Positions 1 through 9,585 of a stretch of DNA of 64,000 nt are shown here, piece by piece; positions within the stretch are counted from its first letter, which is position 1; the number at the start of each line of letters is the position of its first letter. Under the pieces are notes generated by a model. That model was not told the DNA's origin, made no database searches, and worked only from the letters and a program-made list of their open reading frames with translations. A program made the position numbers and the translations under genes. The DNA lies in NCBI RefSeq assembly GCF_000300195.1, contig NZ_AMQH01000012.1, positions 186,001 to 250,000 of the forward strand, given 5' to 3'. This DNA comes from Clostridium tunisiense TJ (GTDB taxonomy: Bacteria; Bacillota; Clostridia; Clostridiales; Clostridiaceae).

Positions 1-2
1 AC

Positions 3-599
3 TACTTTAGGGAAAAATTATTAGATGAAAGAAAAGATGTTAATGATTTATTAGGGCAGATGAGTGATAATGATACAATTACACCTTTAGTAGAGAGAAA
101 CACAGAACTTTCATATTACGATAATCATGGAGCTGATAATGGCGGAGAATTAAACGATTTGCTGAGAGGACTTGCCTTAGAAGGAAATGAAAAGTCTATA
201 ATTGGAAAAATAGACAGAGCTCTTAGGGATATAGAAAATGGTGATTATGGTGTATGTAAGGTGTGTGGTAAAAAAATACCAGAAGAAAGATTGGAGTTTA
301 TTCCTTATGCAGAGCATTGCGTTAGCTGTCAAAGCAGTATAAATAACGCTATTCCAGAAGATATTTCTGATGCGGCAAGACCTGTAGAAGAAGAGGTAAT
401 AGGAAGACCTTTCAGATTAGATAAAGATAGTAGAGATTACACTGGTTTTGATGTAGAGGATAGCTATCAAGCTGTTGCAATTTATAATGATAGTGATGGG
501 TTCTATGACACTTTTGAGGACGATGATATTGAACATCGTTACGTAGATCCTATGGATTTAATTAGTAATGATCAATATAAACGACAGCTTCCAGATTAG
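3..599 (+). CDS. DksA/TraR-type zinc-finger protein (YteA-like), 5' end outside window
   Basis: The frame is open from the first bases of the window (reading Y-F-R-E-K-L-L-D-E-R upstream of the Met at 60), so the true start lies outside and the Met at 60 is internal. The protein has an acidic, helical N-terminal part and a four-cysteine zinc finger of the DksA/TraR type (CKVCGKK ... HCVSC, about codons 66-91), followed by a C-terminal tail with phrases such as GRPFRLDK and RYVDPMD typical of YteA/YocK-like Firmicute proteins. DksA relatives bind RNA polymerase through its secondary channel; for the YteA branch the role is not established. A perfect hairpin follows the stop codon. Confidence 0.85.
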   Translation, partial: YFREKLLDERKDVNDLLGQMSDNDTITPLVERNTELSYYDNHGADNGGELNDLLRGLALEGNEKSIIGKIDRALRDIENGDYGVCKVCGKKIPEERLEFIPYAEHCVSCQSSINNAIPEDISDAARPVEEEVIGRPFRLDKDSRDYTGFDVEDSYQAVAIYNDSDGFYDTFEDDDIEHRYVDPMDLISNDQYKRQLPD

Positions 600-607
600 T
601 GGTTAAT

Positions 608-640
608 ATTTCTGACAGCTAAAAGCTGTCAGAAATTTAT
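608..640 (+). terminator. Rho-independent terminator-like hairpin after the zinc-finger gene
   Basis: A perfect 13-bp stem (arms 608-620 and 624-636, three-base loop) is followed by a short T-rich stretch. It lies between the zinc-finger gene and lspA and probably ends the upstream transcript. Confidence 0.7.
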
Positions 641-661
641 TGTGATTATAGGGGGATAATT

Positions 662-1114
662 ATGTTATTAGAAGTAGTTATTATAGTTTTAGGACTATTA
701 TTAGACAGAATAAGTAAGTTATGGGCTTTATCAACGCTAAAAGATAGCTTAGGTGTAACGATAATTAAAAACTTCTTCGCCTTTGAGTACTTGGAAAACA
801 GAGGTGCAGCTTTTGGAATTCTTCAAAATAAGTTATGGTTATTGGTAGTGATTACAATACTAGTGGCTTCTGGCATGATATTTTATTTAATAAAATACAA
901 ACCTAATTCAAAGCTTCTTAGAATTTCAATAGCTATGATAGTTTCAGGTGCTATTGGTAACCTTATAGACAGGGTATACTATAATTTTGTTGTAGACTTT
1001 ATTTTAGTTCATTATAAAGAGGCGTATTATTTTCCTACTTTTAATGTAGCAGATATACTTGTTAGTGTAGGAACCTTCTTTTTAATAATTTGTATATTAA
1101 AGGACGAGATTTAA
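662..1114 (+). CDS. lspA: Lipoprotein signal peptidase (signal peptidase II)
   Basis: Integral membrane aspartyl protease that removes the signal peptide from diacylglyceryl-modified prolipoproteins. The 150 residues are the usual family length and show four hydrophobic segments. Family motifs are present: NRGAAF at 46-51, GNLIDR at 99-104, and the two catalytic aspartates in VVDF (D112) and NVAD (D131). A GGGGG-type ribosome site precedes the ATG. The stop codon overlaps the start of the next gene as TAATG, which suggests coupled translation with the pseudouridine synthase, the usual partner of lspA in Firmicutes. Confidence 0.97.
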   Translation: MLLEVVIIVLGLLLDRISKLWALSTLKDSLGVTIIKNFFAFEYLENRGAAFGILQNKLWLLVVITILVASGMIFYLIKYKPNSKLLRISIAMIVSGAIGNLIDRVYYNFVVDFILVHYKEAYYFPTFNVADILVSVGTFFLIICILKDEI

Positions 1115-2028
1115 TGAGTGTTGAAAAATTTGTAGTAAGTGATTTAGATAAAAATAAAAGAGTTGATTTATTTTTAAGCGAAAAGCTCGAAAATATGTCA
1201 AGGTCGTATATTCAAGGAATTATAGAAAAAGAAAGTGTTAAAGTTAATGAGAAAATTATAAAGAGCAATTATAAATTAAAAACCAATGATGAGATATTAG
1301 TTGAAATACCAAATCCCGTAGAACTAGAAGTACAAGGGGAGAATATCCCTATAGATGTAGTTTATGAAGATAGTGATGTAATAGTGGTAAATAAACCCAA
1401 AGATATGGTTGTTCACCCTGCTCCAGGTAATTATACAGGAACTTTAGTAAATGCACTTTTGTATCATTGTACTGACTTATCTGGTATCAATGGTGTCATA
1501 AGACCTGGAATAGTCCATAGAATTGATAAAGATACTACTGGAATACTAGTTATTGCAAAAAATGATAATGCTCACAATAAACTAGCTGAACAATTTAAAA
1601 AACATAGTATGACTAGAACATATTATGCTTTGGTAGAAGGAAACATAAAAGAGGATGAAGGAACCGTAAACGCACCAATTGACCGTCACCCTGTAGACCG
1701 AGTAAGAATGGCGGTTGTAAAAAATGGAAGAGAGGCTGTTACTCATTATAAGGTTCTAGAGCGTTTTGGACAATACACATTAGTTAAGTGTAATTTAGAA
1801 ACGGGAAGAACACATCAAATTAGAGTTCATATGGCATACATTGGCCATCCTCTAGTTGGTGATAATGTTTATGGCTACAAGAAGCAAAAATTTAATCTTC
1901 GTGGACAAGTGCTTCATGCTAAAGAGCTAGGATTCAATCACCCTACAAGTGGTGAGTATGTTCACTTTGATTCTAATCTTCCAGAATACTTTGAAGCAAT
2001 ACTACAAAATTTAAGAAATAGAAAATAA
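1114..2028 (+). CDS. RluD-family 23S rRNA pseudouridine synthase
   Basis: Converts uridines to pseudouridine in large-subunit rRNA. An S4 RNA-binding domain fills about residues 10-70, followed by the RluA/RluD catalytic domain. The catalytic motif HRIDKDTTG is at 135-143 with D138 as the expected nucleophile, and the later TGRTHQIRVH motif is intact. An upstream in-frame Met at 1090 exists, but the ATG at 1114 overlapping the lspA stop, with AAGGA about 10 bases before it, is the better start and gives 304 residues. The exact target uridines cannot be told from sequence. Confidence 0.93.
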   Translation: MSVEKFVVSDLDKNKRVDLFLSEKLENMSRSYIQGIIEKESVKVNEKIIKSNYKLKTNDEILVEIPNPVELEVQGENIPIDVVYEDSDVIVVNKPKDMVVHPAPGNYTGTLVNALLYHCTDLSGINGVIRPGIVHRIDKDTTGILVIAKNDNAHNKLAEQFKKHSMTRTYYALVEGNIKEDEGTVNAPIDRHPVDRVRMAVVKNGREAVTHYKVLERFGQYTLVKCNLETGRTHQIRVHMAYIGHPLVGDNVYGYKKQKFNLRGQVLHAKELGFNHPTSGEYVHFDSNLPEYFEAILQNLRNRK

Positions 2029-2068
2029 AATACTAAAATTATAAAGTGTTTTATAATAAAAGCAATAA

Positions 2069-2629
<561 letters not shown>

Positions 2630-2640
2630 GAGATTAAATT

Positions 2641-3753
2641 ATGTATGATATAATTGCAACTACAACTTTTGGGCTAGAAGCTATAACAGCTAAAGAAATA
2701 AAAGCATTGGGATATGAAGACCTTATAGTGGAGAATGGTAGGGTAACCTTCCAGGGAGATGAGATGGATATTGCTATTTGTAATATTCATCTTAGAACTG
2801 CTGAAAGAGTTTTTATAAAGATGGCAGAATTTAAAGCGACTACTTTTGAGGAGTTATTCCAAGGAACTAAAGCAGTAAATTGGGAAGAACTTATACCCAT
2901 AGATGGTAAAATGCATGTCATTGGAAAATCAGTTAAGTCACAATTACATAGTGTACCGGATTGCCAAGGCATTGTTAAGAAGGCTATTGTAGAAAAAATG
3001 AAAGAAAAGTATAATACATCTTGGTTCACTGAAGAAGGACCAGTGTATAAAATTGAAGTTGGAATTTTGAAAGATATAGTAACTCTTTCAGTTGATACTT
3101 CAGGAGTTGGATTACATAAAAGAGGTTATAGAGAAAATGCTGGTGAGGCTCCCTTAAAAGAAACTCTTGCAGCAGCCTTAGTACTCTTAACAAAGTTTGA
3201 TGGCTCAAGACAGCTTATTGATCCATTTTGTGGATCAGGAACTATAGTCATAGAAGCTGCAATGATTGCTAAAAATATAGCTCCAGGATTAAATAGAACC
3301 TTCGTAAGCGAAACTTGGCCTACAATGGATAAGGAACTATGGCAACAAGTTAGACAAGGGGCAAAAGCTGCAGTAAATAGCAAAGACTTTAAAATCCAGG
3401 GATCGGACATAGATGGAAGAGTATTAAGAACTGCAATTAATAATGCGGAAAAAGCTGGAGTAAGCAACTATGTAAACTTTCAAAAGCTTCCAATGCAAAG
3501 CGTAAGTTCAAAAAAGAAAAATGGATTAATTATTACTAATCCTCCTTATGGTGAAAGATTGGGAGAATTAGAAGAAATAAAAGTTCTTTATAAGGAACTT
3601 TCAGCCATGTACTCAAACCTACTGGACTGGTCTTGCTACATACTAACATCTTTCGAAGAGTTTGAAAAAGCCTTTGGTAAAAAATCAGATAAAAATAGAA
3701 AATTATATAATGGTAGAATTCAATGTTACTACTATCAATATAATGTTAAATAA
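2641..3753 (+). CDS. THUMP-domain class I SAM-dependent rRNA methyltransferase (RlmL/YpsC type)
   Basis: Probable N2-guanine rRNA methyltransferase. An N-terminal ferredoxin-like/THUMP region (about 1-155) is followed by a Rossmann-fold methyltransferase with the SAM-binding motif DPFCGSGT at 194-201 and the catalytic motif NPPYGER at 300-306. The NPPY motif is typical of enzymes that methylate an exocyclic amino group. The 370-residue length fits the YpsC/RlmL-N family rather than the longer RlmKL fusion. It starts 11 bases after pyrR with a GGAG site, so it is probably cotranscribed; a strong terminator follows. Confidence 0.92.
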   Translation: MYDIIATTTFGLEAITAKEIKALGYEDLIVENGRVTFQGDEMDIAICNIHLRTAERVFIKMAEFKATTFEELFQGTKAVNWEELIPIDGKMHVIGKSVKSQLHSVPDCQGIVKKAIVEKMKEKYNTSWFTEEGPVYKIEVGILKDIVTLSVDTSGVGLHKRGYRENAGEAPLKETLAAALVLLTKFDGSRQLIDPFCGSGTIVIEAAMIAKNIAPGLNRTFVSETWPTMDKELWQQVRQGAKAAVNSKDFKIQGSDIDGRVLRTAINNAEKAGVSNYVNFQKLPMQSVSSKKKNGLIITNPPYGERLGELEEIKVLYKELSAMYSNLLDWSCYILTSFEEFEKAFGKKSDKNRKLYNGRIQCYYYQYNVK

Positions 3754-3763
3754 ATGATAAAAG

Positions 3764-3802
3764 AAAACAACTAAAGTTCATTGTGAATTTTAGTTGTTTT
3801 TT
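3764..3802 (+). terminator. Rho-independent terminator after the THUMP methyltransferase
   Basis: Twelve-base arms (3764-3775 and 3789-3800) pair around a 13-base loop, and the 3' arm runs into a T-run. No gene is seen in the remaining bases up to 4088 apart from a candidate promoter. Confidence 0.85.
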
Positions 3803-4018
3803 ATAAGAAAGTTACTGTTAAGAAAAAAATATTAAATATTTTAAGGACAGACTATATAATTAATGAAACAAACTTTTAATCTTTTAGAGAGTAGATTAAA
3901 TAAGCTTATTTTCAGTAATATTATTTTTAAAGGTACAAAGCAATCTATAAAAATTGCTTCACATAATTTTATTGAAATCAGCTTTCAAAATTAATTGGTA
4001 AATTAAAGCACTAAATAT

Positions 4019-4048
4019 TTGTGAAGGGGATTGTTAATATAGTATAAT
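4019..4048 (+). promoter_or_regulatory. Candidate vegetative promoter of the membrane protein gene
   Basis: TTGTGA (4019-4024), an 18-base spacer and a perfect TATAAT (4043-4048) lie about 40 bases before the ATG at 4089. This is a sequence match only. Confidence 0.5.
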
Positions 4049-4088
4049 AGATTTATGAGAATTGAGAGGATTATGAGGGGGGAATTTT

Positions 4089-4868
4089 ATGCTATCATAT
4101 GCTTTAAAAAAGTACTTTAAGGGGTTTCACAATTTCTTACCTTTTTTAGTAATTAATTTAGTTTTGAATTTGATCAGTCTTAAAATATTTGATTTGCAAT
4201 TTGGAGGAAGCTCTCTAATGAGAGCAATTAACTTAGGTGAAGAAATAGATTGGAATACTATTGCTTCTGACCCAAAATCTCAAGGTTTAACTATTACAAT
4301 TTTTGTGGTTATTGGGGTAATGATGCTCATAGGTCCAATACTCAATAGCTATATAACTTTAGTTATAAAAAAATTGCTAGACAAAGAGGAGATAAATCAT
4401 GGACATATTCTTAAAGAAAGTTTTAAGTTTTACTTTCCTTATTTGGGAGTTATGCTAGCAATTTTTCTTATGATATTAGGTTTGGCAATCGTTACAGGTA
4501 TAGTTGCAGTGCTAATACCGGTTTTAGGTATAATTGGTGCTATTGCAGGGGGGATATTTATTATATATCTTGCAGTAACATATACACCAAGCGTTTCATA
4601 TCTAATTTATTATAACAGCACAATTTCAGAAGCACTTCACTATGGAAAAGAAGTAGGAAAAAAATATTTCTGGAGGATTTTTGGGTTTTTATTAGTTGTA
4701 AATATAGTGAATAAAATAGTCAGTCTGCCAGACTCATCAAACATAATGGCTTATATAATTGCAACCTTATTAACCTTAGCAATAAGTATATTAAATACAA
4801 CTTATATGGTTACTCTTTGCAAAGGGTATAAAAATCCTGAAATAGAATACGATAATGATTACCAATAA
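4089..4868 (+). CDS. Polytopic membrane protein of unknown function
   Basis: A 259-residue protein with about five or six hydrophobic segments separated by short charged loops, including a Gly/Ile/Val-rich stretch near residues 130-165. The pattern resembles the Firmicute integral membrane proteins with repeated short amphipathic/hydrophobic units (YciC or glycerophosphodiester phosphodiesterase membrane-domain type), but I see no catalytic motif and do not assign a function. A strong GGGGGG ribosome site precedes the ATG. It is monocistronic, with its own promoter and a shared terminator downstream. Confidence 0.75.
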   Translation: MLSYALKKYFKGFHNFLPFLVINLVLNLISLKIFDLQFGGSSLMRAINLGEEIDWNTIASDPKSQGLTITIFVVIGVMMLIGPILNSYITLVIKKLLDKEEINHGHILKESFKFYFPYLGVMLAIFLMILGLAIVTGIVAVLIPVLGIIGAIAGGIFIIYLAVTYTPSVSYLIYYNSTISEALHYGKEVGKKYFWRIFGFLLVVNIVNKIVSLPDSSNIMAYIIATLLTLAISILNTTYMVTLCKGYKNPEIEYDNDYQ

Positions 4869-4898
4869 AGGATTGTAGTAATATTTACGAAGCAATAT

Positions 4899-4944
4899 AA
4901 AACAAATAACCTTCTTTCTTAGCTGAAAGAAGGTTATTTGTTTT
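4899..4944. terminator. Bidirectional terminator between the membrane protein gene and rqcH
   Basis: Twenty-base arms around a six-base loop, with A-rich sequence on one side and T-rich on the other, so it can end transcription from both converging genes. Confidence 0.88.
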
Positions 4945-4950
4945 ACATTA

Positions 4951-6696
4951 TTAAATTGTATTTAAATTAAGATCTTTAGGTGTTACGTAAATAGTTTTAT
5001 TGGTATAATAAATAACCATTCCAGGCTTTGCTCCTGACGCTTTACGAACATTTCTAATTTCTGTATAATCTACAGGAACATTGGAAGAATTCTTAGCTTT
5101 GCTATAAAAGGCAGCTAAGGTAGCTGCTTCTAGCAAGGTTGATTCAGGAATATCTCCACTATTTTTAATTATAACGTGAGAACCAGGTATGTTCTTAGTA
5201 TGAAACCATATATCATTTTTATTTGCAAATTTTAAAGTTAAATAATCATTTTGGATATTATTTTTGCCTACATATATTTCAATACCATCAGAGGAAATGA
5301 AATGTAGAGGCTTTGAAGGTTTTGCTCTTTTATCCTTTACAGATTTTTTAAAAGCCACATATCCAGTTTCCATAAGTTCATTCCTAATATCTTGTATTTC
5401 AGTATAATTGTCAGCATTTAAAATATGAGATAATACAGATTGAAGATACTGTTCCTCTTCTTCTGCTAACTTAATTTGAATATTAGCGTTTTCTTCAGAT
5501 TTCTTTAACTTATTGTATTTTTTAAAATAAGCCTGTGCATTTTCAGAAGGAGATTTGTTTTCCTTAAGAGGAATTTCAATATATTCTTCAGTATCACTAT
5601 AATAATTTAAAAGGGTTGCACTTTTATCTCCCTTTTTTATACTGTAAATATTTGAAGTAATTAGCTCTCCGTAAAGATTCAGCATTGGCATTTCTTCACA
5701 TTCCTTTAAGGTTTGTTTAAGGATATTAATTTTCTTAGTTATCCTATCTAAGTTGTTGGTAACTATTTTCTGAAGGTCTGCGCTTCTAGCATTTAATCTA
5801 TCTGATTTATCCTTTTCATGGTAATAATCCTCTATAAGCTCACTAGGAGAATCAAATTCTTTAAAGTTGAATCCTTTATCAATAAGATTAGTTAATTTAA
5901 AGCAATGAAAGTCCTTTAGAATTCCATCGTTGCTATAAGAGCCCATATTAAAGGCATTTTCTTTAATACTGCTAAGAGATTTATTAGTAAAACTAAAGAG
6001 TTCCTCTAAATTATCTTTAGAAACAGGAATTTTATTAACCTCAGCTCTATAACAAAGCTCTTTTGAAAGAGGTGTGCTAATACCAGTTATGATTGTACTA
6101 AATAATTTGCTATCTAATGATGGCTCAGCATACTTTTTGTTAATTATTTCAATGAATTCGTCTTTTCTGAAAGAGAAAGCATTTAATTTATCGGATTTGG
6201 GAGGATAAATATATTCCATTCCTGGGTAAAGAACTCTGTAACTGTTTATATCAGCAGATAAATGCTTTATGCAGTCCATAATTTGGTTATCCCTTTTTCT
6301 TACCAGTGAAATATTACTGTGTCTTCCCATTATCTCTATAATTAAACTATAAACACTATCAAAACCTAAATCATCAGTGCTTTCAAAATCCAGAATCAAA
6401 ATTCTATCACTTTCAACTTGTGTTACATTTACTAGGGTAGCAGTATTCAAATATTTTCTTAAAACCATGCAGAACATAGGTGGTTGCATAGGGTTTTCTT
6501 TAGTATCTTTTGTAAAGCTAACCCTAGCATAATTAGAGCTTGCACTTATTAATAATTTTTTGTTTTTTCTGTTTGCTTTAAAACTTAAAATAATTTCATC
6601 CTTTTCAGGCTGATTAATTTTATCTACTCTGCAATTTAAAATTTCACCTTTAATTTCCTTAATTAAGCTATAAAGATATATTCCATCTAGTGCCAT
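4951..6696 (-). CDS. rqcH: Ribosome quality-control protein RqcH (NFACT family, Rqc2 homologue)
   Basis: Binds obstructed 50S subunits with peptidyl-tRNA and recruits tRNA-Ala so that stalled chains receive a C-terminal alanine tail for degradation; older annotations call it fibronectin-binding protein. The N-terminal NFACT-N domain carries the conserved RKNKKLLISA-like segment, the middle is a coiled coil (about 290-440), and the C-terminal NFACT-R/DUF814 domain has the hallmark DIWFHTKNIPGSH. The ATG at 6696 (MALDG) is preferred over the one at 6705 because the AAAGGA site abuts the latter. About 581 residues, full length. Confidence 0.93.
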   Translation of the reverse strand: MALDGIYLYSLIKEIKGEILNCRVDKINQPEKDEIILSFKANRKNKKLLISASSNYARVSFTKDTKENPMQPPMFCMVLRKYLNTATLVNVTQVESDRILILDFESTDDLGFDSVYSLIIEIMGRHSNISLVRKRDNQIMDCIKHLSADINSYRVLYPGMEYIYPPKSDKLNAFSFRKDEFIEIINKKYAEPSLDSKLFSTIITGISTPLSKELCYRAEVNKIPVSKDNLEELFSFTNKSLSSIKENAFNMGSYSNDGILKDFHCFKLTNLIDKGFNFKEFDSPSELIEDYYHEKDKSDRLNARSADLQKIVTNNLDRITKKINILKQTLKECEEMPMLNLYGELITSNIYSIKKGDKSATLLNYYSDTEEYIEIPLKENKSPSENAQAYFKKYNKLKKSEENANIQIKLAEEEEQYLQSVLSHILNADNYTEIQDIRNELMETGYVAFKKSVKDKRAKPSKPLHFISSDGIEIYVGKNNIQNDYLTLKFANKNDIWFHTKNIPGSHVIIKNSGDIPESTLLEAATLAAFYSKAKNSSNVPVDYTEIRNVRKASGAKPGMVIYYTNKTIYVTPKDLNLNTI

Positions 6697-6851
6697 ATAT
6701 ATCATCCTTTCTAACAGGTAACTAACAATAGTATATATAGTATAACATTATAGGTAAATATTGAGAATAGTATACTACCATAAATAATAATTTCTCATAT
6801 ACATATAATATGGTAATATTAGTGTATAATATTAAGTTCTGAGGTGGTATT

Positions 6852-7676
6852 ATGAAGTCGTTAAAATTTACTAAAATGCATGGAGCAGGTAATAATTTTA
6901 TTGTTGTTGAAGATATGAATAATAAATTTGAGGATTTAAACACATTAGCTAAAGAGTTGTGTGATAGAGCCTTTGGTGTAGGTGGTGATGGGATACTAGT
7001 AGTTAAAAAAAGCAATACTGCAGACATAGACATGGTGATAATAAATGCAGATGGTTCCTATGCTGCAATGTGCGGAAATGGCATAAGATGTTTTGCTAAA
7101 TACGTTTATGAAAAGGGAATTGTTTCAAAAGAGGTAATTAATATTGGGACTGGTGACGGAATTAAAATTGCAAGGTTAGTTGTAGACCAAGGAATAGTTA
7201 AAGAAGTAACTATAGATATGGGAATGCCTACTTTTCAGCCAAAAGAAATTCCTGCCCTTGCAGAGGAACCTATAATCAATAAATCTATACGAATTAAAGA
7301 AAAGGACTATGTGATTAGCACAATGCTAATGGGAGTACCTCATACTGTAATTATAGACAAATTAGATAATTACGAAGTAGATGAAGGTAGACTAATTGAA
7401 AAACTAGATATTTTTCCAAAGGGTACTAATGTGAACTTTTGCGAAGTAATAAATAAAAATGAGGTAAAAGTTAAAACTTGGGAAAGAGGAGCAGGAGCTA
7501 CACTAGCTTGTGGAACTGGAGCTTGTGCTTCTGTGGTAGCTTGCAATAATCTTGGTTTAGTGGAGCGAAAGGTGAAAGTTTATATACCAGGTGGAGTTTT
7601 AAATATTGAAGTAACAGATAAGGGAATAATGATGACTGGGCCTGCAGTGACAGTTTTTGAAGGAGAAACACTTTAG
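6852..7676 (+). CDS. dapF: Diaminopimelate epimerase
   Basis: Interconverts LL- and meso-diaminopimelate for lysine and peptidoglycan synthesis, without a cofactor, using two cysteines as acid and base. Both are present: C74 in MCGNGIRC and C220 in ACGTGACA. The N-terminal MHGAGNNF motif is also intact. 274 residues is the normal length. GAGGTGG lies just before the ATG. The gene is divergent from rqcH and monocistronic, with a terminator at about 7764-7790. Confidence 0.96.
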   Translation: MKSLKFTKMHGAGNNFIVVEDMNNKFEDLNTLAKELCDRAFGVGGDGILVVKKSNTADIDMVIINADGSYAAMCGNGIRCFAKYVYEKGIVSKEVINIGTGDGIKIARLVVDQGIVKEVTIDMGMPTFQPKEIPALAEEPIINKSIRIKEKDYVISTMLMGVPHTVIIDKLDNYEVDEGRLIEKLDIFPKGTNVNFCEVINKNEVKVKTWERGAGATLACGTGACASVVACNNLGLVERKVKVYIPGGVLNIEVTDKGIMMTGPAVTVFEGETL

Positions 7677-7763
7677 TAAATATATAAATATAAACGTAAA
7701 TTTACTAATTAAGAATTTAAAATGGCTTAAATTAAAGGTAAATATAAATTTAGTTGAAGGAAG

Positions 7764-7790
7764 GGATTGTAAAGTTTACAGTCTCTTTTT
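7764..7790 (+). terminator. Terminator after dapF
   Basis: An eight-to-nine-bp stem (GATTGTAA pairing with TTACAGTC) with a very short loop is followed by TCTTTTTG. The remaining bases up to about 8020 hold no gene or riboswitch that I can recognise. Confidence 0.7.
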
Positions 7791-8040
7791 GTTGTCCCTT
7801 AAAAATCTAATCAAATCCTTGAAATCGCCTATAGCCTAGAAGTCAAGCCCTTTAGAGAGTTTGCAAAGAACTAAAGTAATTTGAACTAGTTACAAAATTA
7901 CATTAAACAGTTAATAATTTATTTACAAACTTCAGGTTTATTATAAAAATATAAGGACAAACTTTTAAACAGTTAAATATATTATTCTAATAAAGTTTGA
8001 TTGCGTTGAAAAAGGGCTTTTTAGAAGGGAGATGGAGAGG

Positions 8041-9585
8041 ATGTTGGAAGATATAAACTTTTATTTAGATTTAGATAATGAAAAAATTGATGAAGAAGCA
8101 ATTCAGTGTTTAACTAAGGAATGTTGTGAAAAGTATATGATATTTCCTTACAAGATTCAGGAAAACGTTTTATGCTTAGCTACAACAAGGCCATTGGACA
8201 AAAGTGATGTTAATAAGTTGAGATTCAAGGTGAAAAAGGAGATAAATTATTTTATAGCTGATAAATCACAAATTATTAATTTTATAAACTATTATTACGA
8301 AAAGGATTATACAAATAAAGTCTTACAGGAGTTTAAGTGTGAAAAAAAATTAAGTAAAAATAGTAGTGAGGAGGAAAAAGATAAAACAAAGTTATTAAGT
8401 GGACCAGTTATAAACCTTGTGGATTCTATTATTTTCAATGGGGTAGCTAAGGGTGCTAGTGATATACATATAGAACCATTTAAAAATAATATTTTTGTAA
8501 GGTTTAGAGTTGATGGAGAACTAGAAGAGTTTAATGTGTATCCCAAATCTATATATGATGCTGTAACTACAAGAATTAAAATTATTTCAAGAATGAATAT
8601 AACAATAAAATACTCACCACAAGATGGAAAGTTTTCTAAAGTAATTAATGAAAATGAATATGACTTTAGGGTATCTTCCCTTCCAACTATAAATGGAGAA
8701 AAGTTTGTTATAAGAGTTTTGCATAGAAATGATACAGCTCTAACCCTCAGTAATTTAGGTTTTACACCAAAAGGCTGCAATCTTTTAGAGGAGTTATTAA
8801 AAAATAGACAAGGCCTTATCTTAATTACGGGGCCAACAGGTAGTGGCAAAACCACCACACTATACTCAATGTTAAAAGAGATTAATACTGTTAATAGAAA
8901 CTTAGTTACTGTTGAAGAACCAGTGGAGTACCATCTAGAGGGTATAAATCAAGTGCAGGTGAATAATCAAAGTGGATTAACTTTTGCAAATACACTAAGG
9001 ACAATTTTAAGACAAGATCCTGATGTAATTATGGTTGGTGAGATAATTGATGAAGCAACTGCTGAAACAGCAATTCGTGCCGCTCTAACAGGGCACTTAG
9101 TGCTAACGACCCTTCACACAAATGATGCCGCAAGCACCATAAACAGGTTAGTTGATATGAATATACCAACATATCTTATCAGCGACTCCATATTAGCGGT
9201 GGTTGCACAACGATTAGCAAGAAGAATATGTAATTATTGCAAAGAAAGTTATAAACCCAATAATAGTGAAAGGCTAATTTTAAATTTAAATGAGAAACAA
9301 CAACTTCATAGGGGCGCAGGGTGCGTAAAATGCAATGGAACAGGATATAAAGGAAGAATAGTGGCCTATGAAATTATGTTAATTAATGAGAATCATAGAA
9401 GAATTATTTGTAGTAGTCACAACAGTGAAGACTTACGAAAGTACTCTATTAATAATGGAATGATACCTCTAAGAGATTACTTTAGACAGCTAGTTACTAA
9501 TGGAGATACAACAGTTGAAGAATACTTATGTAATCTCCAAGAATTTAACCTGAAGCAGTTTATGGAGGCAAATTATGCAGTATAA
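8041..9585 (+). CDS. Type IV pilus / type II secretion assembly ATPase (PilB/GspE family)
   Basis: Cytoplasmic hexameric ATPase that powers pilus or pseudopilus extension. Order: a short N1D-like domain (about 1-90), a charged linker, then the GspE ATPase with Walker A GPTGSGKT at 264-271, the Asp box, the Walker B region around DPDVIMVGE and the TTLHTND histidine motif. A four-cysteine zinc motif (CNYC ... CVKC) near 395-430 is typical of the family. The ATG at 8041 is preferred to 8032 because AGAAGGGAG ends directly before the latter and nine bases before the former. First gene of a nine-gene operon. Confidence 0.93.
   Translation: MLEDINFYLDLDNEKIDEEAIQCLTKECCEKYMIFPYKIQENVLCLATTRPLDKSDVNKLRFKVKKEINYFIADKSQIINFINYYYEKDYTNKVLQEFKCEKKLSKNSSEEEKDKTKLLSGPVINLVDSIIFNGVAKGASDIHIEPFKNNIFVRFRVDGELEEFNVYPKSIYDAVTTRIKIISRMNITIKYSPQDGKFSKVINENEYDFRVSSLPTINGEKFVIRVLHRNDTALTLSNLGFTPKGCNLLEELLKNRQGLILITGPTGSGKTTTLYSMLKEINTVNRNLVTVEEPVEYHLEGINQVQVNNQSGLTFANTLRTILRQDPDVIMVGEIIDEATAETAIRAALTGHLVLTTLHTNDAASTINRLVDMNIPTYLISDSILAVVAQRLARRICNYCKESYKPNNSERLILNLNEKQQLHRGAGCVKCNGTGYKGRIVAYEIMLINENHRRIICSSHNSEDLRKYSINNGMIPLRDYFRQLVTNGDTTVEEYLCNLQEFNLKQFMEANYAV

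Noticed and set aside
3126-3467. Antisense frame of 113 codons inside the THUMP methyltransferase gene
   Set aside because: Shadow of a clearly real gene; no ribosome site and no family features.
7657-7839. 60-codon plus-strand frame overlapping the end of dapF
   Set aside because: Lys/Leu-rich translation of AT-rich non-coding sequence, no ribosome site, and it runs through the dapF terminator.
7800-8020. Possible c-di-GMP or other riboswitch ahead of the pilus operon
   Set aside because: I looked for GEMM-type core sequences and found none; no expression platform is visible.
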